From assembly GCA_030704615.1 (NCBI GenBank), contig CM060731.1, positions 25,048,001 through 25,112,000 of the forward strand: DNA of 64,000 bases, written 5' to 3'. Below are positions 22,772 through 34,513 of the stretch, piece after piece. The notes below the pieces were generated by a model. That model was not told the DNA's origin. It ran no database searches and saw nothing but the letters and a program-made list of their open reading frames with translations. This DNA is from Takakia lepidozioides (Eukaryota; Streptophyta; Takakiopsida; Takakiales; Takakiaceae). Every line of letters begins with the position of its first letter. Positions within the stretch are counted from its first letter, which is position 1. The position numbers and the translations under genes are program-made.

Positions 22772-24255
22772 ATGTTGTCTACAATGAATTATTTTGTTGA
22801 TAGGCTTGACGGTAGTAACTATCAAGTATGGAAAATTAGGATGGAGATGTACTTGTTAAGGGAAGATGTTTGGTCAGTAGTAGATGGGTCTGAAGCCAGA
22901 CCTGCTACTCCACCCTGCAATCAACCCGCATGGGATAAAAAGGATCATAAAGCGAGAGGCGATATAATACTTTGCGTCAAAGACAATTTATTGATTCATG
23001 TCAAAAGCTTAAAGACTTCCACAAAGGTTTGGAATAAATTAGCCTCGCACTATCAAGATACTAATGTTATTAGTAAAAATTTCCTCAATAGGAGATTCTT
23101 TAATATAAAAATGTCTGAAGGAGATAATGTTAAAACCAGTGTTGGGCGGGTATATGGGTGGGAGGCGGGCATCAACCCGGGTATTAAAGGACCTGCCCGA
23201 CGGACTTTAAAATCACAATATCCGGCAAAAGCCCTGCACAGGTGGGTATTGCATTTTCAATGCCCGTCCCAAAACCCTGCATAAGCGAGTATTACCTAGG
23301 GCTATACCCTTGAAATACCCGGGTTGAGGTGGTGTCAAGGATCTTCACCTGGTCATCCATCTTATGGTTAGGGTTCAACATATTCATCCAAATGTCAGGA
23401 GCAGCTATAGGTAATTTTGTCTTTACTTCTTTATCATGCATGTGTCATCGCTGCTCTAGCCACCCTTACACTTGAAAGCCTTTGTGCACCTCGATATGGA
23501 AATTTGTTGATGAGCTACGTGCGCATCAAGGTAGATCATGGTAGGTTATCAACCAGTGCATTAATATGTCTATGTCCGGGTTGATAACCGCCGGGTATTT
23601 CACTTTAAATACCCCGTGGGGTTGATACCTGACCTAAAATGAAATTCTGATTAAGATTGATGTCCGCCGGGTATATATATTTCTATTATGGCTCTATACC
23701 CGGGCCCGACGGACATCAAGATTTAAAGAATACCCCATAGCCCTGCACGACGGGTATACTCAAACCCATATACCCGCCCAACACTGGTTAAAACCCATGT
23801 TAATAAATTTTGTAACCTTATGGATGAACTAGCCACCGCTGCTGTCAAATGATAATGATGCAGTAGCGAATTTATTGGGATCCACGCCTAAATCATATGC
23901 GGACAATGTCATGGCCCAAACGAACAATATTGGTACACCGAATGAAACAATTAAATTGCTCCAAGAGGAGAAAATTAGGAGACGTGGTGAAGATCATGCA
24001 GATTCATCCACTTCAGCTTTGTATGGAGAAAGAAAATGTAATAGACCACCATTTAAATTCAATAAGAAGCCATATTCAATCGCCTTGGTCCTAGCTTTAA
24101 TACTGGTCATAATTTTTCCAATGGTCCAAGAAAACCAGTAATTAGATGCCTTTATTGCACATTGATGGGTCGCCACATACACAATTGTAGGAAGAAAATG
24201 TCTGATGAAAAAAGAAATGGTCATAGTTATACCAATAGTTATGTTTATATTTAAT
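22772..24255 (+). pseudogene. Ty1/copia gag, split by a MITE and truncated
   Basis: The ATG at 22772 opens a copia-type Gag (FVDRLDGSNYQVWKIRMEMY, SEARPATPP, VWNKLASHYQ). The frame is interrupted at 23129-23794 by a hAT MITE and resumes after it with HVNKFCNLMDELA. A stop follows soon after at about 23850. Further on, CLYCTLMGRHIHNC is a nucleocapsid zinc knuckle in which the expected His position is Arg. Protease, integrase and reverse transcriptase are absent; the element ends near 24255. Inactive. Confidence 0.75.
23137..23786. mobile_element. hAT-type MITE, 650 bp, with 8-bp target duplication
   Basis: Terminal inverted repeats begin CAGTGTTGGGCGGGTATATG and are identical for the first 23 bp. 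Perfect 8-bp direct repeats GTTAAAAC flank it (23129-23136 and 23787-23794). The size, CAG-type ends and 8-bp duplication are those of a non-autonomous hAT element. No transposase is encoded. Removing it and one duplication would rejoin the copia gag frame, so it inserted after the copia element. Confidence 0.9.
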
Positions 24256-26117
24256 TTCCCAAGAAACCTGTCATGGTTTTAGTCATGGTTAACTAGAATT
24301 ACCTACTTCTAGTTAACTAGGACATTTTGGATTTTTATATTTGTATTTTGTGTGTTGGGACTTCATTTGGTCTCACATGCCAAGTAAGGTATCAAACCTC
24401 ACTTGGGACATGGGGATGGGTTTTCCCCTTGTGAGTGTTGAGGACGGCTCATCTTCTTGTAGTTGAGCCTCCATGAGCCTCTCCCACCTCCATAGCTCTA
24501 GGTATTGAGTGGGAGTGTGGTGAGGGCTTTGTAGGGTGGATTCTTTTAGCAAAGGTGCCCTTGGCTTGACTTAGTTTATGTGATTGAGTGGATTCATGAG
24601 TGGAGTGTTTCCCTTGTGTTCACTTACATTATCACTACAAGAAGATGACCTTATGCTTGTAAGTGCGGAGTGTAAGGGTTAGTTTAGCACTTGCGTGTTG
24701 AAGACCTTGGGAAGATAGCTCTTGTGTTGCAAGGTGTTGCATATATTGCAAAGGAAAATCCTTGTGGTGTTAGGGCTTTGAGAGATATTGCTTTGCCCCA
24801 AGGAGGTGGAGAGCTCAAAGATGGAGCTCTTAGATCACAAGCCTTTGCAAGGAAATGTACTTGTGGTGTTACACCAAGGTGTTGGAGAGCTCAAGAAGGA
24901 GCTTGTTGCCACAAGATTTGCAAGGATTGCAAGAATGAAGTCTTGTGTGTGTGGAAGCATGGATTCTAGGGTTTGAGAATCTTTTCAATGCATTATGGAG
25001 TCAATGGTGTGTGTCATGGCTTGTGGAGAGCAACTAAATGATTGTTAGTACTCATGTCACTATCAATCTAGGGTTAAGCAAACTCAATTGTGGATGTTGT
25101 GGAAGAGAAGCCAAGGAGCTATATAAGCTTGGGCTTGAAGACAACAAGGGCAAACACTTGGAGAGCATTAGGAAGCTCAAGAGGTTTGAAGGGAAGCATA
25201 TGGGTGAAAATTCTATCCATGATGATGTGAAACCAAGCCTAGAGCATTGAAGAGCTTGGAGTACATGTGGGAGATCATTGGAGGTGGTCTTCATGAAGAA
25301 AAGAGATTGTGGCTCAAAGCATGCATAGCAACTTCAACCATACATTAGCATGTGACAAGACAAGGAAGGGGAAGGTGAAGCTTATGTATTCATTCCCTTT
25401 TGGCTTAAGTTTTGTGGTGGATGGTTGATCAAGCAAGTGATGCTTATGTGGAGCATGCTTCCCAAGTGTGGCTTCCAATTTCAAGCTTGAGGAGAGCTAG
25501 AAGGTAAAGGGAGCAAGTTGATTCCCTTGTGTATGAGGTGATGCATGTGTGGAGCATGTTTTTGGCTTGAGCTTTGCAATTGAGCAAGCTTGAGAGGAGT
25601 GGCTCTTGAGCTAGCAAGTGAAGGGAGCTTGAATGACCAAGGCTTGAGAGGAGACAAGGCTTGGTGGCTTGCCAAAGGAGGTACAAGCTTGATTTGGAGT
25701 TCCAATGAGAAATTGAGCTTGTTGTGTGGCCAATGCATTGCTAGTCGAGTTGGAGACAAACTTGAATAGCTTAAGGTGAAGAAGATCAAGGGAATTTGCC
25801 TTGGTATCCCATAGAATTCATGGATGCTTGAGGGGATTAAGCATAGAGCCCCAAGGAGCACAAACCCTAGCTTGGTAAGGCTAAACCTCAAGGAAATAGA
25901 GGGGGAAGTGGCTAAAGGGGGGAAATGGCTAAACCCTGGGGGGGAAATGAACTACTCTATGAGGGGGAAATGGCTATTCCAAGGGGAATACAAGGGGAAT
26001 ACGTATAGGCCCAGGGGAATACTGGGGGAATATTATAGCATATTCTTGGGAATATTCCCAAGGAACTTTGGGAACCTATTGGGAACTTGGGAACGCATTG
26101 GGAACATGGTGATATAT
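24256..26117. other. Repetitive purine-rich DNA, no gene assigned
   Basis: Rich in recurring words such as GAGCTTG, AAGCTTGAG and CAAGGAG; open frames here lack family similarity. It is probably the LTR or untranslated region of an unidentified retroelement. It runs directly into the 21-bp repeat array. Confidence 0.4.
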
Positions 26118-26305
26118 GAAGAGTCCTTGGAGGACTGTTTAGGGTCCTTGGAGGACCATTGCGAGTCCTTGGAGGACTGTTTGGGGTCCTTGGAGGACCA
26201 TTGGGAGTCCTTGGAGGACTATTTGGAAGATCATTGGGAGTCCTTGGATGACTGTTTGGGGTCCTTGGAGGACCATTTAGAGTTCTTTGGAGGACTATTT
26301 CTTTC
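26118..26305 (+). repeat. 21-bp tandem array encoding heptads (SLEDCLG / SLEDHWE)
   Basis: About nine units of GTCCTTGGAGGACNNTTNGG(N), alternating two variants. In the open frame from 25824 each unit encodes seven residues (SLEDCLG, SLEDHCE, SLEDYLE...). The array stops where gypsy reverse transcriptase homology begins. Confidence 0.8.
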
Positions 26306-28687
26306 GAGAATTTTTAGATGACTTTGTAATCATCTATTTGGATGACATTTTGATATTTTCACAGAACGAAGAAGAACATGACCGCCATGTACACCTTGTC
26401 TTTGATAAATTAAGAGAAAGATGACTATATGCCAAGTTGAAGAAATGTCTTTTCCATCAATTTGAGGTCGAATTTCTGGGCTACATTATTTCCGGCAAAG
26501 GCGTCTTTATGGATCAGAAGAAAATACAAACCATCATCAAATGGATTAAACCAACTTCGGTCCGAAATGTACAATGTTTTCTGGGTTTTGCAAATTTCTA
26601 TAGAATCTTCATCAATGACTACTCCAAAATTGCTGCACCATTGATACGACTCACAGGGAAGGACAAATTTGTATGGGACGAGAAGGCTGACCAGACATTT
26701 GAAAGGCTGAAGCAGGCATTTACAACGGCTCCAATACTGGTACATACAGACCCATGTAAACCATTCTTCTTAGAAGCAGATGCATCGGACTTTGCACTTA
26801 GCGCGGTACTCTCACAATACGGTACAGATGGCCGACTCCACCCTGTTGGTTTTCGTTCTCGCAAATTTTCCGCTGCAGAGATCAATTATGAAATCCATGA
26901 CAAAGAACTTCTAGCGATTATCGATGCTTTTGAGGAGTGGCGTCATCTATTGGAGGGAGCTAAACATCAGGTCACTGTCTATACCGATCACAAAAACCTC
27001 GAATATTTTATGAGTGCTCGTGTTTTGAATCGACATCAAGCGAGATGGAGTATGTCACTAGCAAGGTTTGATTTTGTTATTACTTACCGTCCCGGACATC
27101 TTCAAGGAAAACCAGATGCTCTTTCTCGATGATCGTATATTGCGCCAAAAAAAGGGGATGCAACTTTTGACCAACAGAAATCCATCATCTTGAAACCAGC
27201 AAATCTCCAATTGAATATACTATCCATGTCCACCTATGACGATGCAGAGATCATAAAGGAGATTCAGGAAGCACTGAAGAGCGACCAATTCGCTATGACA
27301 CTACGAAGTCAACTAAATCGACCTCGAGACAACCCACATGTTACAAACGACTTCGAGTTCAAAGATGATTTACTTTATTTCAAGGGACTTCTCTATGTAC
27401 CTCCAGGATCTACTTGACTTCGAATTCTTCAAACATGTCATGATCTTCCGGCTGCAGGACATTTCGGCTTCAACAAAACAACGGAATTGATATACAGAGA
27501 CTACTGGTGGCCGCAGATGTGGAAACTCGTGAAAGAATTTATAAAATCTTGCGACACGTGTGCTAGAGCGAAGGGACCACGACATCGACCTTACGGCCAT
27601 TCCTAAGGGTCCATGGTCGTCCGTGTCTATGGACTTTATTACGGACCTTCCAATCTCCAAGACCACTGATTTAATCCTTGTTATTGTAGATCGTTTTACG
27701 AAGATGACACATTTCATTCCATGTAATAAGACAGTTACCAGCGAGAAAACTGCAAGACTCTTCCTCAATAATATCTACCGTATTCATGGATTCTCGAAGG
27801 ACATCGTATCTGATCGAGGACCACAGTTCATATCAAATTTCTGGAGGGGAATATTTCACATATTGGATACTAAGATCAACCTTTCTACAACTAATCATCC
27901 ACAGACTGATGGTCAAACCGAACGTGTAAACCAGATTTTGGAGCAGTATCTTCGCTGTACGATAAATTATCACCAAGATAATTGGACGGACCTTCTGTCA
28001 TTGGCTGAGTTTGCCTACAACAACACAATACATTCTTCGACCCAACAAACTCCATTTTTCTCCAATTATGGTCATCATCCTCGAGCAAACCCTTTCCACA
28101 TGAAGACTGTTGGAAGCCCTGCTGCAGAAAACCTTGCTACTCATCTTGCTACGATTCACAAAGAACTTACATTCCACCTCGCAGAAGCTCAAAAACAATA
28201 CAAGGAGTATGCAGATCAACGTCGCCAACTCCAACCCCAGTTCAAGGTCGGAGATCGTGTGTGGCTTCTTCGACGGGACATACAAACCTCGCAACCATCA
28301 ATGAAGTTGGATTATCAACGTCTGGGCCCATTCAAAATTATTCGACAAATAAATCCGGTCAGTTTTCGGCTTGAACTCCCACGAAGTATGCGCATCCATC
28401 CAGTCTTTCACGTTTCACTATTGGAGTTGTATCATCCATCGAATATTCCAGGGAGAGTTTCCGTACCACCTCCACCAATCGAAGTCAATCAGGAAATTGA
28501 GTATGAAGTCAACGAAGTCCTAGACTCTCGCATCAAGTATAAACATCTTGAGTATTTTGTACATTGGAAAGGCTACGACATCAGCGAACGAACGTGGGAA
28601 CCTTCATCCAACCTCGCCAATGCATCTGACAAAGTCCAAGAGTTTCATCAACGATATCCAGCTAAGCCCCGAGCTACACGTCAATAA
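26306..28687 (+). pseudogene. Ty3/gypsy chromovirus pol, 5'-truncated (RT, RNase H, integrase, chromodomain)
   Basis: Starts inside reverse transcriptase at [19 protein letters not shown] (active-site YLDD). RT/RNase H continues to GKPDALSR (27129). The integrase zinc domain (HDLPAAGHFGFN...CDTCARAK) spans about 27440-27580 and the core (MDFITD, SDRGPQF, GQTERVNQ: D, D, E all present) about 27620-27950. A C-terminal chromodomain (VHWKGYDISERTWEPSSNL) lies at about 28491-28665. Breaks: stops at about 26421, 27130 and 27416 and a frameshift near 27600. Gag, protease and the first half of RT are missing. The chromodomain identifies the chromovirus branch, which targets heterochromatin marks. Confidence 0.9.
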
Positions 28688-29266
28688 GACGTCACAACGA
28701 TGATGTTAGCCAAGTTAACTTCAAGGTGAAGACTCCGCATTCAATGTACCTGATACACGCTAAGGAGGAAGGAGCACCACACATCAGTATATATAACTAC
28801 ACTTCCAGCATTCTTGCATCTTGTATTGGCAGTATGGAGTCGCATGAACCAGATACACTGGAGTTGTCGCTTACCCAGCTACTAGATCAGCCGTTCTGAC
28901 TCTCACGACCTTCAATATCACGCCGACGCTCTCGAGACGATGGGCCACCAATGCGACGCGTACTTCCTCGTCTGGACCCCGTACGACGGCAAATGGAGCC
29001 TACTCGAAGTTTGATAATTCTGTTGGAGGTTGAGGCTTCGGACCCAGAGGGCAACGAAATCATGTTTGAAAGCAGTTTCGAAATCAGAATGTTCAAATCA
29101 CTGCATGGTCCCAAATTCAAGGTGTTGGACACTATCGATGGTTGCAGGGACCTTTGAGTCAAGAACGAAGAGCTGAATACTTAGAAAGTACCATTCGTCG
29201 GATTTTGGATTTTCTCCAACTCTAAGCAAGTCTAAGATTTTACCGCTCCTCAAGGAACTCGGCGCT
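28688..29266 (+). other. Chromovirus region between pol and 3' LTR
   Basis: About 580 bp between the chromodomain stop and the polypurine tract. It has only broken short frames (for example EVEASDPEGNEIMFESSFEI at about 29025) and no recognised domain. Confidence 0.5.
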
Positions 29267-29280
29267 AGAAGAGGGGGTGA
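29267..29280 (+). other. Polypurine tract
   Basis: AGAAGAGGGGGTGA immediately before the TGTCAC start of the LTR; plus-strand priming site of the chromovirus. Confidence 0.7.
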
Positions 29281-29922
29281 TGTCACAGACATAGCCCAGA
29301 GGAACTTACCAGGAGTAAATATCAAAAGTTATCAAATTACCATGTTACCGAAAATTACCATGACTTACCGTGATTTACCATGATCTACCATGATCTACCA
29401 TGATTTATCATTACTTACCAAGTTACCGGAAGTTTACCAAATTACCAAGAGTAACTTGGGAAACTACTCAGGAAGATTCCTTTGGAAGAAACTTCTCCAT
29501 CAAGATACCTCATTTCTTTAAGGAAGCTTCTCCATCAAGAAACCTTTGTTTAATCTTGGAAACTTCTCCAGCACGCAACCTCCATAGGGGAAGCTTCTTA
29601 GGGAAGCTTCTTAGTAATCAGTATATATAAGAGGCGAGACTGGACACTCTTCAGTCTCGCCAACACCAGTTCAAGCTACTCTTGTTTCCAGTTCCCAGTA
29701 CCCTAGCCCAGTTTCCAGTATCTGGTACTCCAGTCCAGTTTCCAGCATTCCAGTATTCAAGTCGTGTTCCAATATCTTGTACTCTTGTTCATTGTTATAA
29801 AGATCGTCTTGATTCCTATTTACTCATCGTGCATTCGGTCATGCCGACCTTGACTTCTTGTCTAGCCTTGTACCTCTAGTCTTATCTCTTGTTTGTGTTC
29901 AGTCATATTCTCGTCCTTGACA
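29281..29922 (+). repeat. Chromovirus 3' LTR
   Basis: Starts TGTCACAGACATAG and ends TTGACA, about 642 bp. It contains reiterated ACCATGAT(C/T)T units at 29340-29420 and a TATA box (GTATATATAAGAGG, about 29621). After the end, sequence switches abruptly to a gag fragment of the methyltransferase-gypsy family. Confidence 0.65.
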
Positions 29923-30008
29923 AGTATGGGCATGAAGAGGCCCATTGTTATGACTTGCATCCTGAGCTACGGCCAGGCCAGTTCCAAGGGAATAATGGTG
30001 GCCGCAGG
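29921..30008 (+). pseudogene. Gag fragment, second copy of the methyltransferase-gypsy family
   Basis: About 88 bp nearly identical to 35773-35860 (zinc-knuckle region YDLHPELRPGQFQGNNGGR). It shows that a second copy of that family existed here and was probably the insertion target of the chromovirus. Confidence 0.75.
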
Positions 30009-33000
30009 TAACAGAGACAATGAGACCAGGAGCTGTGGAATGAATATTTTTCTGACCCCAGTCAATGGTGGGACAATCGAGGCAAAAGGTAAATGCCTGT
30101 TGGATTACAGAGAATAGCAAATGCAATTGAGCATAAGAACTAGTGTGATAAGTTGAGTTGGGTGTTTCCTAGAACAATTATAGGCTTTCATAGTCAGTTG
30201 CTAGCAACACGGAAAGGGTGAATGCATGATTTGTGCAAAGGCATGGATAGCTGAAGGAGCAGGGATAGAGTGTGGGTCCAGATTCATCTAAGAGGGCCAG
30301 ATTTCAAGCTCCACAATACATGTGATTCCCTGTGGATCAATAGCTACCAGAAACCTGCATGGGTAGATGGTCAACTGGCAGCAGCGGCACAATTGAGATA
30401 ATCAGTCACTGCTAATGAAAACATCTTCTTCAGCACATTTCACCCTATTTTTCCCTCTTATTAGAATCGGCCCTAACTTTCCATGTTGAATTCTGCAAGT
30501 TAGCTGGTTGAGTGAATCTAGTGTCAAGTTAAATAAGCACAGTGTGAAAACAGCTAGAATAAAACTAGTTATTTGTATTTAACACTTGGATTTAGGTCAA
30601 GTGTTAAATCAGGTGTCAAGTTTAGTTTGACACCTGGTCCGTCTTATCTTCACGAGAGCGGCAGTCGCGCAGCTCATCTCTCTCGAGTTGAGCCTGCGCG
30701 ACCAAGCTCCTGCATGCGTTTAGATTTGAGTGTGCTTATGTAGGGGTACAGGTTGTTGTGGGGTGGAGTCCCCATAGCTTGGGGTGCCCCTGGCTCAACT
30801 TATGTTTTCAAAGAGTGATGTTGATGGATAACCTGTTTCTTGTGTTGAGAGTGTGTGTCCTTTCAAGCTTTCTTATCACTCGAGAGAGATCACTCTATCT
30901 AGTTTTCCAGTGCTAAACTAGATATGATGTTTTTGTTTTTTTTTTAAGCACTATTATAATATAGATGGTCATGGTCTTGTACACAGCTCAAGCAATGAGC
31001 ATAGAATGGCGCTAGCTGGAGTTTGTCTCACATCCCCAGTCGGACTCGGGGGGTATAGGTAGAAGAGAGAGTAATGGTGGTATGTCCAGATTCCTGTTGG
31101 CATTGGTGAGGTGTGTTTCCACTGTAGGGGCGCCGCCGCCTGTGGAGGATATGTCGATGGCAGCTGGTGGTGGTGTGATGTTAGGGCCCCCATAGAGCCC
31201 GCTACGGTGAATGAGAGCAGCGAATGGGGCAGCAGTGAATGGGAGTTCAAGTAGAGCCAGCGGCTGGTGAGCCTTTGGGTGTGCATTCTCTGCGATAATG
31301 GCCGCGCCTTGCCCTGTGGGTTGATTGAGCCTGCATGGGGGGGGTGGGTAGCTTTTCAAGTACCTTATTTGCATGCTCGTAGAAGAGTGCTAAGTTAGCA
31401 CCTAGATTCTTGGTGATGGAATACTGGAGCGACAGGAGGTCAGTGTGATGTCCTTCCTGCCGGGCGGCCATGCTGATTGAGACCCTATTTTCCATGGCCA
31501 CTCAATCCTCTTTGATATCTGTCTTGATGGAGATGGCCTGAGCGGTTAGTCGCTTGTTGATTTCTGCCATTAGTGAGTCGTGGCCTTGTTTTTTGGTTTG
31601 AGGTCGTCTTGGAGCTGATTCAGGCCCTTGGTCACTAACGTGAGCACGTCGTGTTCCGCTACGACTTCCTGGGGCATAACGGCGAGGCCAGTTACACTGG
31701 CACGACGTGAGCAGAGCTGCGGTTTTATGAGGGCAGTAATTGATAGGCCTGATGCTGGATCAACTGGAATACCCTTTGGGAGTTGAGTAAGTGGCCCGTC
31801 AATTCCAGCGGCAAGTTTATTGCCAGGTGAGGTGCCAAATCCTGCAAGTCGTGGCCTCTTGTCTTTTTGGAATCGGAATACGAGCTCCCTGTCATACTTT
31901 TAAGAGCGTTGGAGGAGCATTGAGGCCTGGGCTAGCAGCAGCCAAGGGCATTGCTGGTCTGGCTGAGCATGTAACCCAAGTATCGAGCAATGGAGGTAGC
32001 GGCCCCTGCTGGAGGATGCATATCCAAGATGCAGGGATGGTCTGGATGATGCTGGCATAACCTGCAATAGTGTGGCTTCAGATTGAGTCCACCGTGACTT
32101 GCAAGCACTCCCCATGAATGAACTTGTCCAAGCTTTTTATGCACTTGGAGTTTCTCGCATGAAGGTGTCAAGGTGCGGCAGTTTTGCTCATGTACGATGT
32201 GAAGGAGCGGCTGTGGCTTGTGTGCAGGCAATGTCACTGTTGTAGTATCAAGACTTTCAGTCTTTGCGACCGTGAGTGGCAGATCTTGCAATAATATTGT
32301 GTTGTAAAGCAGACGCATGTCTGTGAAGCCAGTAGAGGAAAGGACAGTGTGTAGCGACGTTGTGTAAGGAGAGTGCATCGTTGCTGTGAAGGAGCGGCTG
32401 TGGCTGTAAAGTAGAAAGGGAGGACGTTCGACGACGCCTCGTGTCGTGGTGTCAACGCATTACGGCGATCAGATTTCTCCTGTTCTGTGAAGAGCAGATC
32501 AAAGAGGATTGGTTTCTTGCTTCTATTCAGGCCGGTTACGTCTCTGGAGGGGAGCTAACCCGTTACTGTTCAGGGTGTGCACCTTCATTGTAGATAAACG
32601 AGGCGCTTTGGACCCTTTAACGAGGCTTGGCGTTGGACGCTTTGAAGTTGGTTGATTGCAAGCATGAGTAGAGAACATTACACAGGGGGATATGCATGTG
32701 GGCGAACCTTTTGCTGGTCAGGGCCTGCTGGTGTGAGAGCTGCTGCAGGCAGTAGCGTCGGCTGTTGGTGAGACGAGATAGAAGCACTTTGGGTCTTCAA
32801 TCCTGAGTGCCTCAGTACGTGAGCATTGTCCGCACCAGCTTGATTTTGCATAGACCTGGAGGGGAATGGCCTCGGGAACCCGTAGATAAACAGGGAACAG
32901 GGAACCAAGACAAGTATTTTTTTTATTTTTTTTTAAAAAAAAAGTTTTCTTTGTATTTGTTTTGTCTTATTTTTTTTTAAAAAGGGGAAAGAAAAGAAAA

Positions 33001-33248
33001 AGGTGTTATGTTTAAAGAGCCTGGTTGGTCATATCTTCGTCAAATGAGCTCCGTTTGACTCAGTTTTTGAGGGGATAGCTGCAGAAAGGGAAAAGCTACA
33101 TATCTAGACCTGGTTTTTTTGTTTTTGGGACTCTGCTAAAAATCTATGGAATTTTTAGAGTGTGAGTGTGCCATGAAAGATCCACAATCCTGTTTCTAGA
33201 ACCTGTTCTGGTCTACATGAGAGATAAATCTGGGGATGTACTCCTTGT
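30009..33248. other. Region before the methyltransferase-gypsy element, no gene assigned
   Basis: Contains LTR-like or untranslated sequence and poly(T)/poly(A) runs at 32915-32980. The minus strand at 31250-31620 has discontinuous frames (NKRLTAQAISIKTDI, LVTKGLNQLQDDL) that might be an old retroelement gag. The 5' LTR of the element downstream is expected here but could not be delimited without its 3' partner. Confidence 0.35.
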
Positions 33249-34007
33249 ATGGCTGGGGGAAATGAGGACGTGATTGAAGGGCAGGTCTCTTCTCTTAGCC
33301 TGTGCACCAAAGGGGACAAGATTTATGTTTCCCAAGGAACTCAGACTGATTTGAGTGGAGAACAGTTAGACGAGTTGATTGCATACTGGGAGTCAGGCAT
33401 TAGTAGTGGACAACAAACTGCTGTAGTTGGCGTTGAGGGCCTCAATATCGCCTTGGACAGTCAGAACTCTGTTGGAGCCAGCAGTTCTGCAGCTATAGGT
33501 GAAATACCAAAGTGGGTGAAAGCTAGGCTTGGAACACAGCCAAAGATAGCCCCGGGGACCAAGGTGTTCAGCCACAAGGCCGTGGTGTACTGGAGCAGAG
33601 GAGCAGGAGCTACACAAGTTTGTGCAATCAGACATGGTTGCAGCCGGATACGCTCTGCACAGGGCAACCACGAGTGGGGGTTCATCAGCAATGACATGTT
33701 TGTTGTGCGTGAAGGAGATGCAATCATTCGCAATGAGGACACCTGCAACCGTCTCAAAGCTTTCGAGTTGAGAGACTATCAGACCCTACCTTTGTTTTCT
33801 TTAGTATTCAGTGAGCGGGAGATAGGGGAGTATTGCTTTGTCTCTACCTGGCAGAAAGAGGAGGAGGGTTGGTTAGAGCGAGCTATTGTAGTTTGGAACA
33901 AGGTTAGTGACAGGTTTCTGGACATAGATACCTCCTACACCTTACCATCATGCAGAGCGAGGCACTTTGAGAGAAGTCTGGCAGTTGATAGCATAGATCA
34001 GGATTAG
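33249..34007 (+). CDS. Hypothetical 252-residue protein upstream of the methyltransferase-gypsy gag
   Basis: Intact frame from ATG 33249 (MAGGNEDVIEGQVSSLSLC) to TAG. Features: an acidic N-terminus, KWVKARLGTQPKIAPGTKVF and a Trp/Glu-rich C-terminal half (FVSTWQKEEEGWLERAIVVW). No family recognised, no signal peptide or membrane segment. It ends about 500 bp before gag on the same strand, so it may be an accessory ORF of the element or an older neighbour. Being intact beside a damaged element makes it noteworthy. Confidence 0.45.
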   Translation: MAGGNEDVIEGQVSSLSLCTKGDKIYVSQGTQTDLSGEQLDELIAYWESGISSGQQTAVVGVEGLNIALDSQNSVGASSSAAIGEIPKWVKARLGTQPKIAPGTKVFSHKAVVYWSRGAGATQVCAIRHGCSRIRSAQGNHEWGFISNDMFVVREGDAIIRNEDTCNRLKAFELRDYQTLPLFSLVFSEREIGEYCFVSTWQKEEEGWLERAIVVWNKVSDRFLDIDTSYTLPSCRARHFERSLAVDSIDQD

Positions 34008-34513
34008 ATCTTGCTTGTCGGGCTTCTATTCTTCCCCTCCATCTCTGTACTATTTTCATTACCTTGTACTTGTAGTTGCCAAAGCCTCTCTTGGTGGAGG
34101 CCAGTCAGTCCGGGGTTTTGGGCTGGGCTATTCTGCAGGATCAGCATTGCAGCTGGATTTTGGTGTGGGGGTGTTGATGTTTTGATTTCTTGTGTTTGGA
34201 TCCCCCCCAACACCTGCATGCTTGACTGTGCGCCATGTTGGTTTGTGTGGGCGCTTGCTTTCATAGGGATTAGGCCGGATTTGATCACCGGTCAATCCTA
34301 GAGTATGCTGTCGGTGGTGAGGCTGGAGTGATGACCAGCAAGACCACCAGTGTTTCTTCTATGGTGAGGCTGGGTTGATGACCAGCCAACCATAGGAGTT
34401 CTTGCGGCGGATGCAGGTGCAGGTGCCCTGAGCCATTGGGATATGACCCTTAAACTGCAACAGGTGCCCACCCGTGTCACTATTAGATTAGTACTAGAGC
34501 CTTATAGTGTCAC

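Noticed and set aside
24269-24430. Possible copia 3' LTR beginning TGTCATGG
   Set aside because: Beyond the first eight bases it does not match the 5' LTR at 22543-22706.
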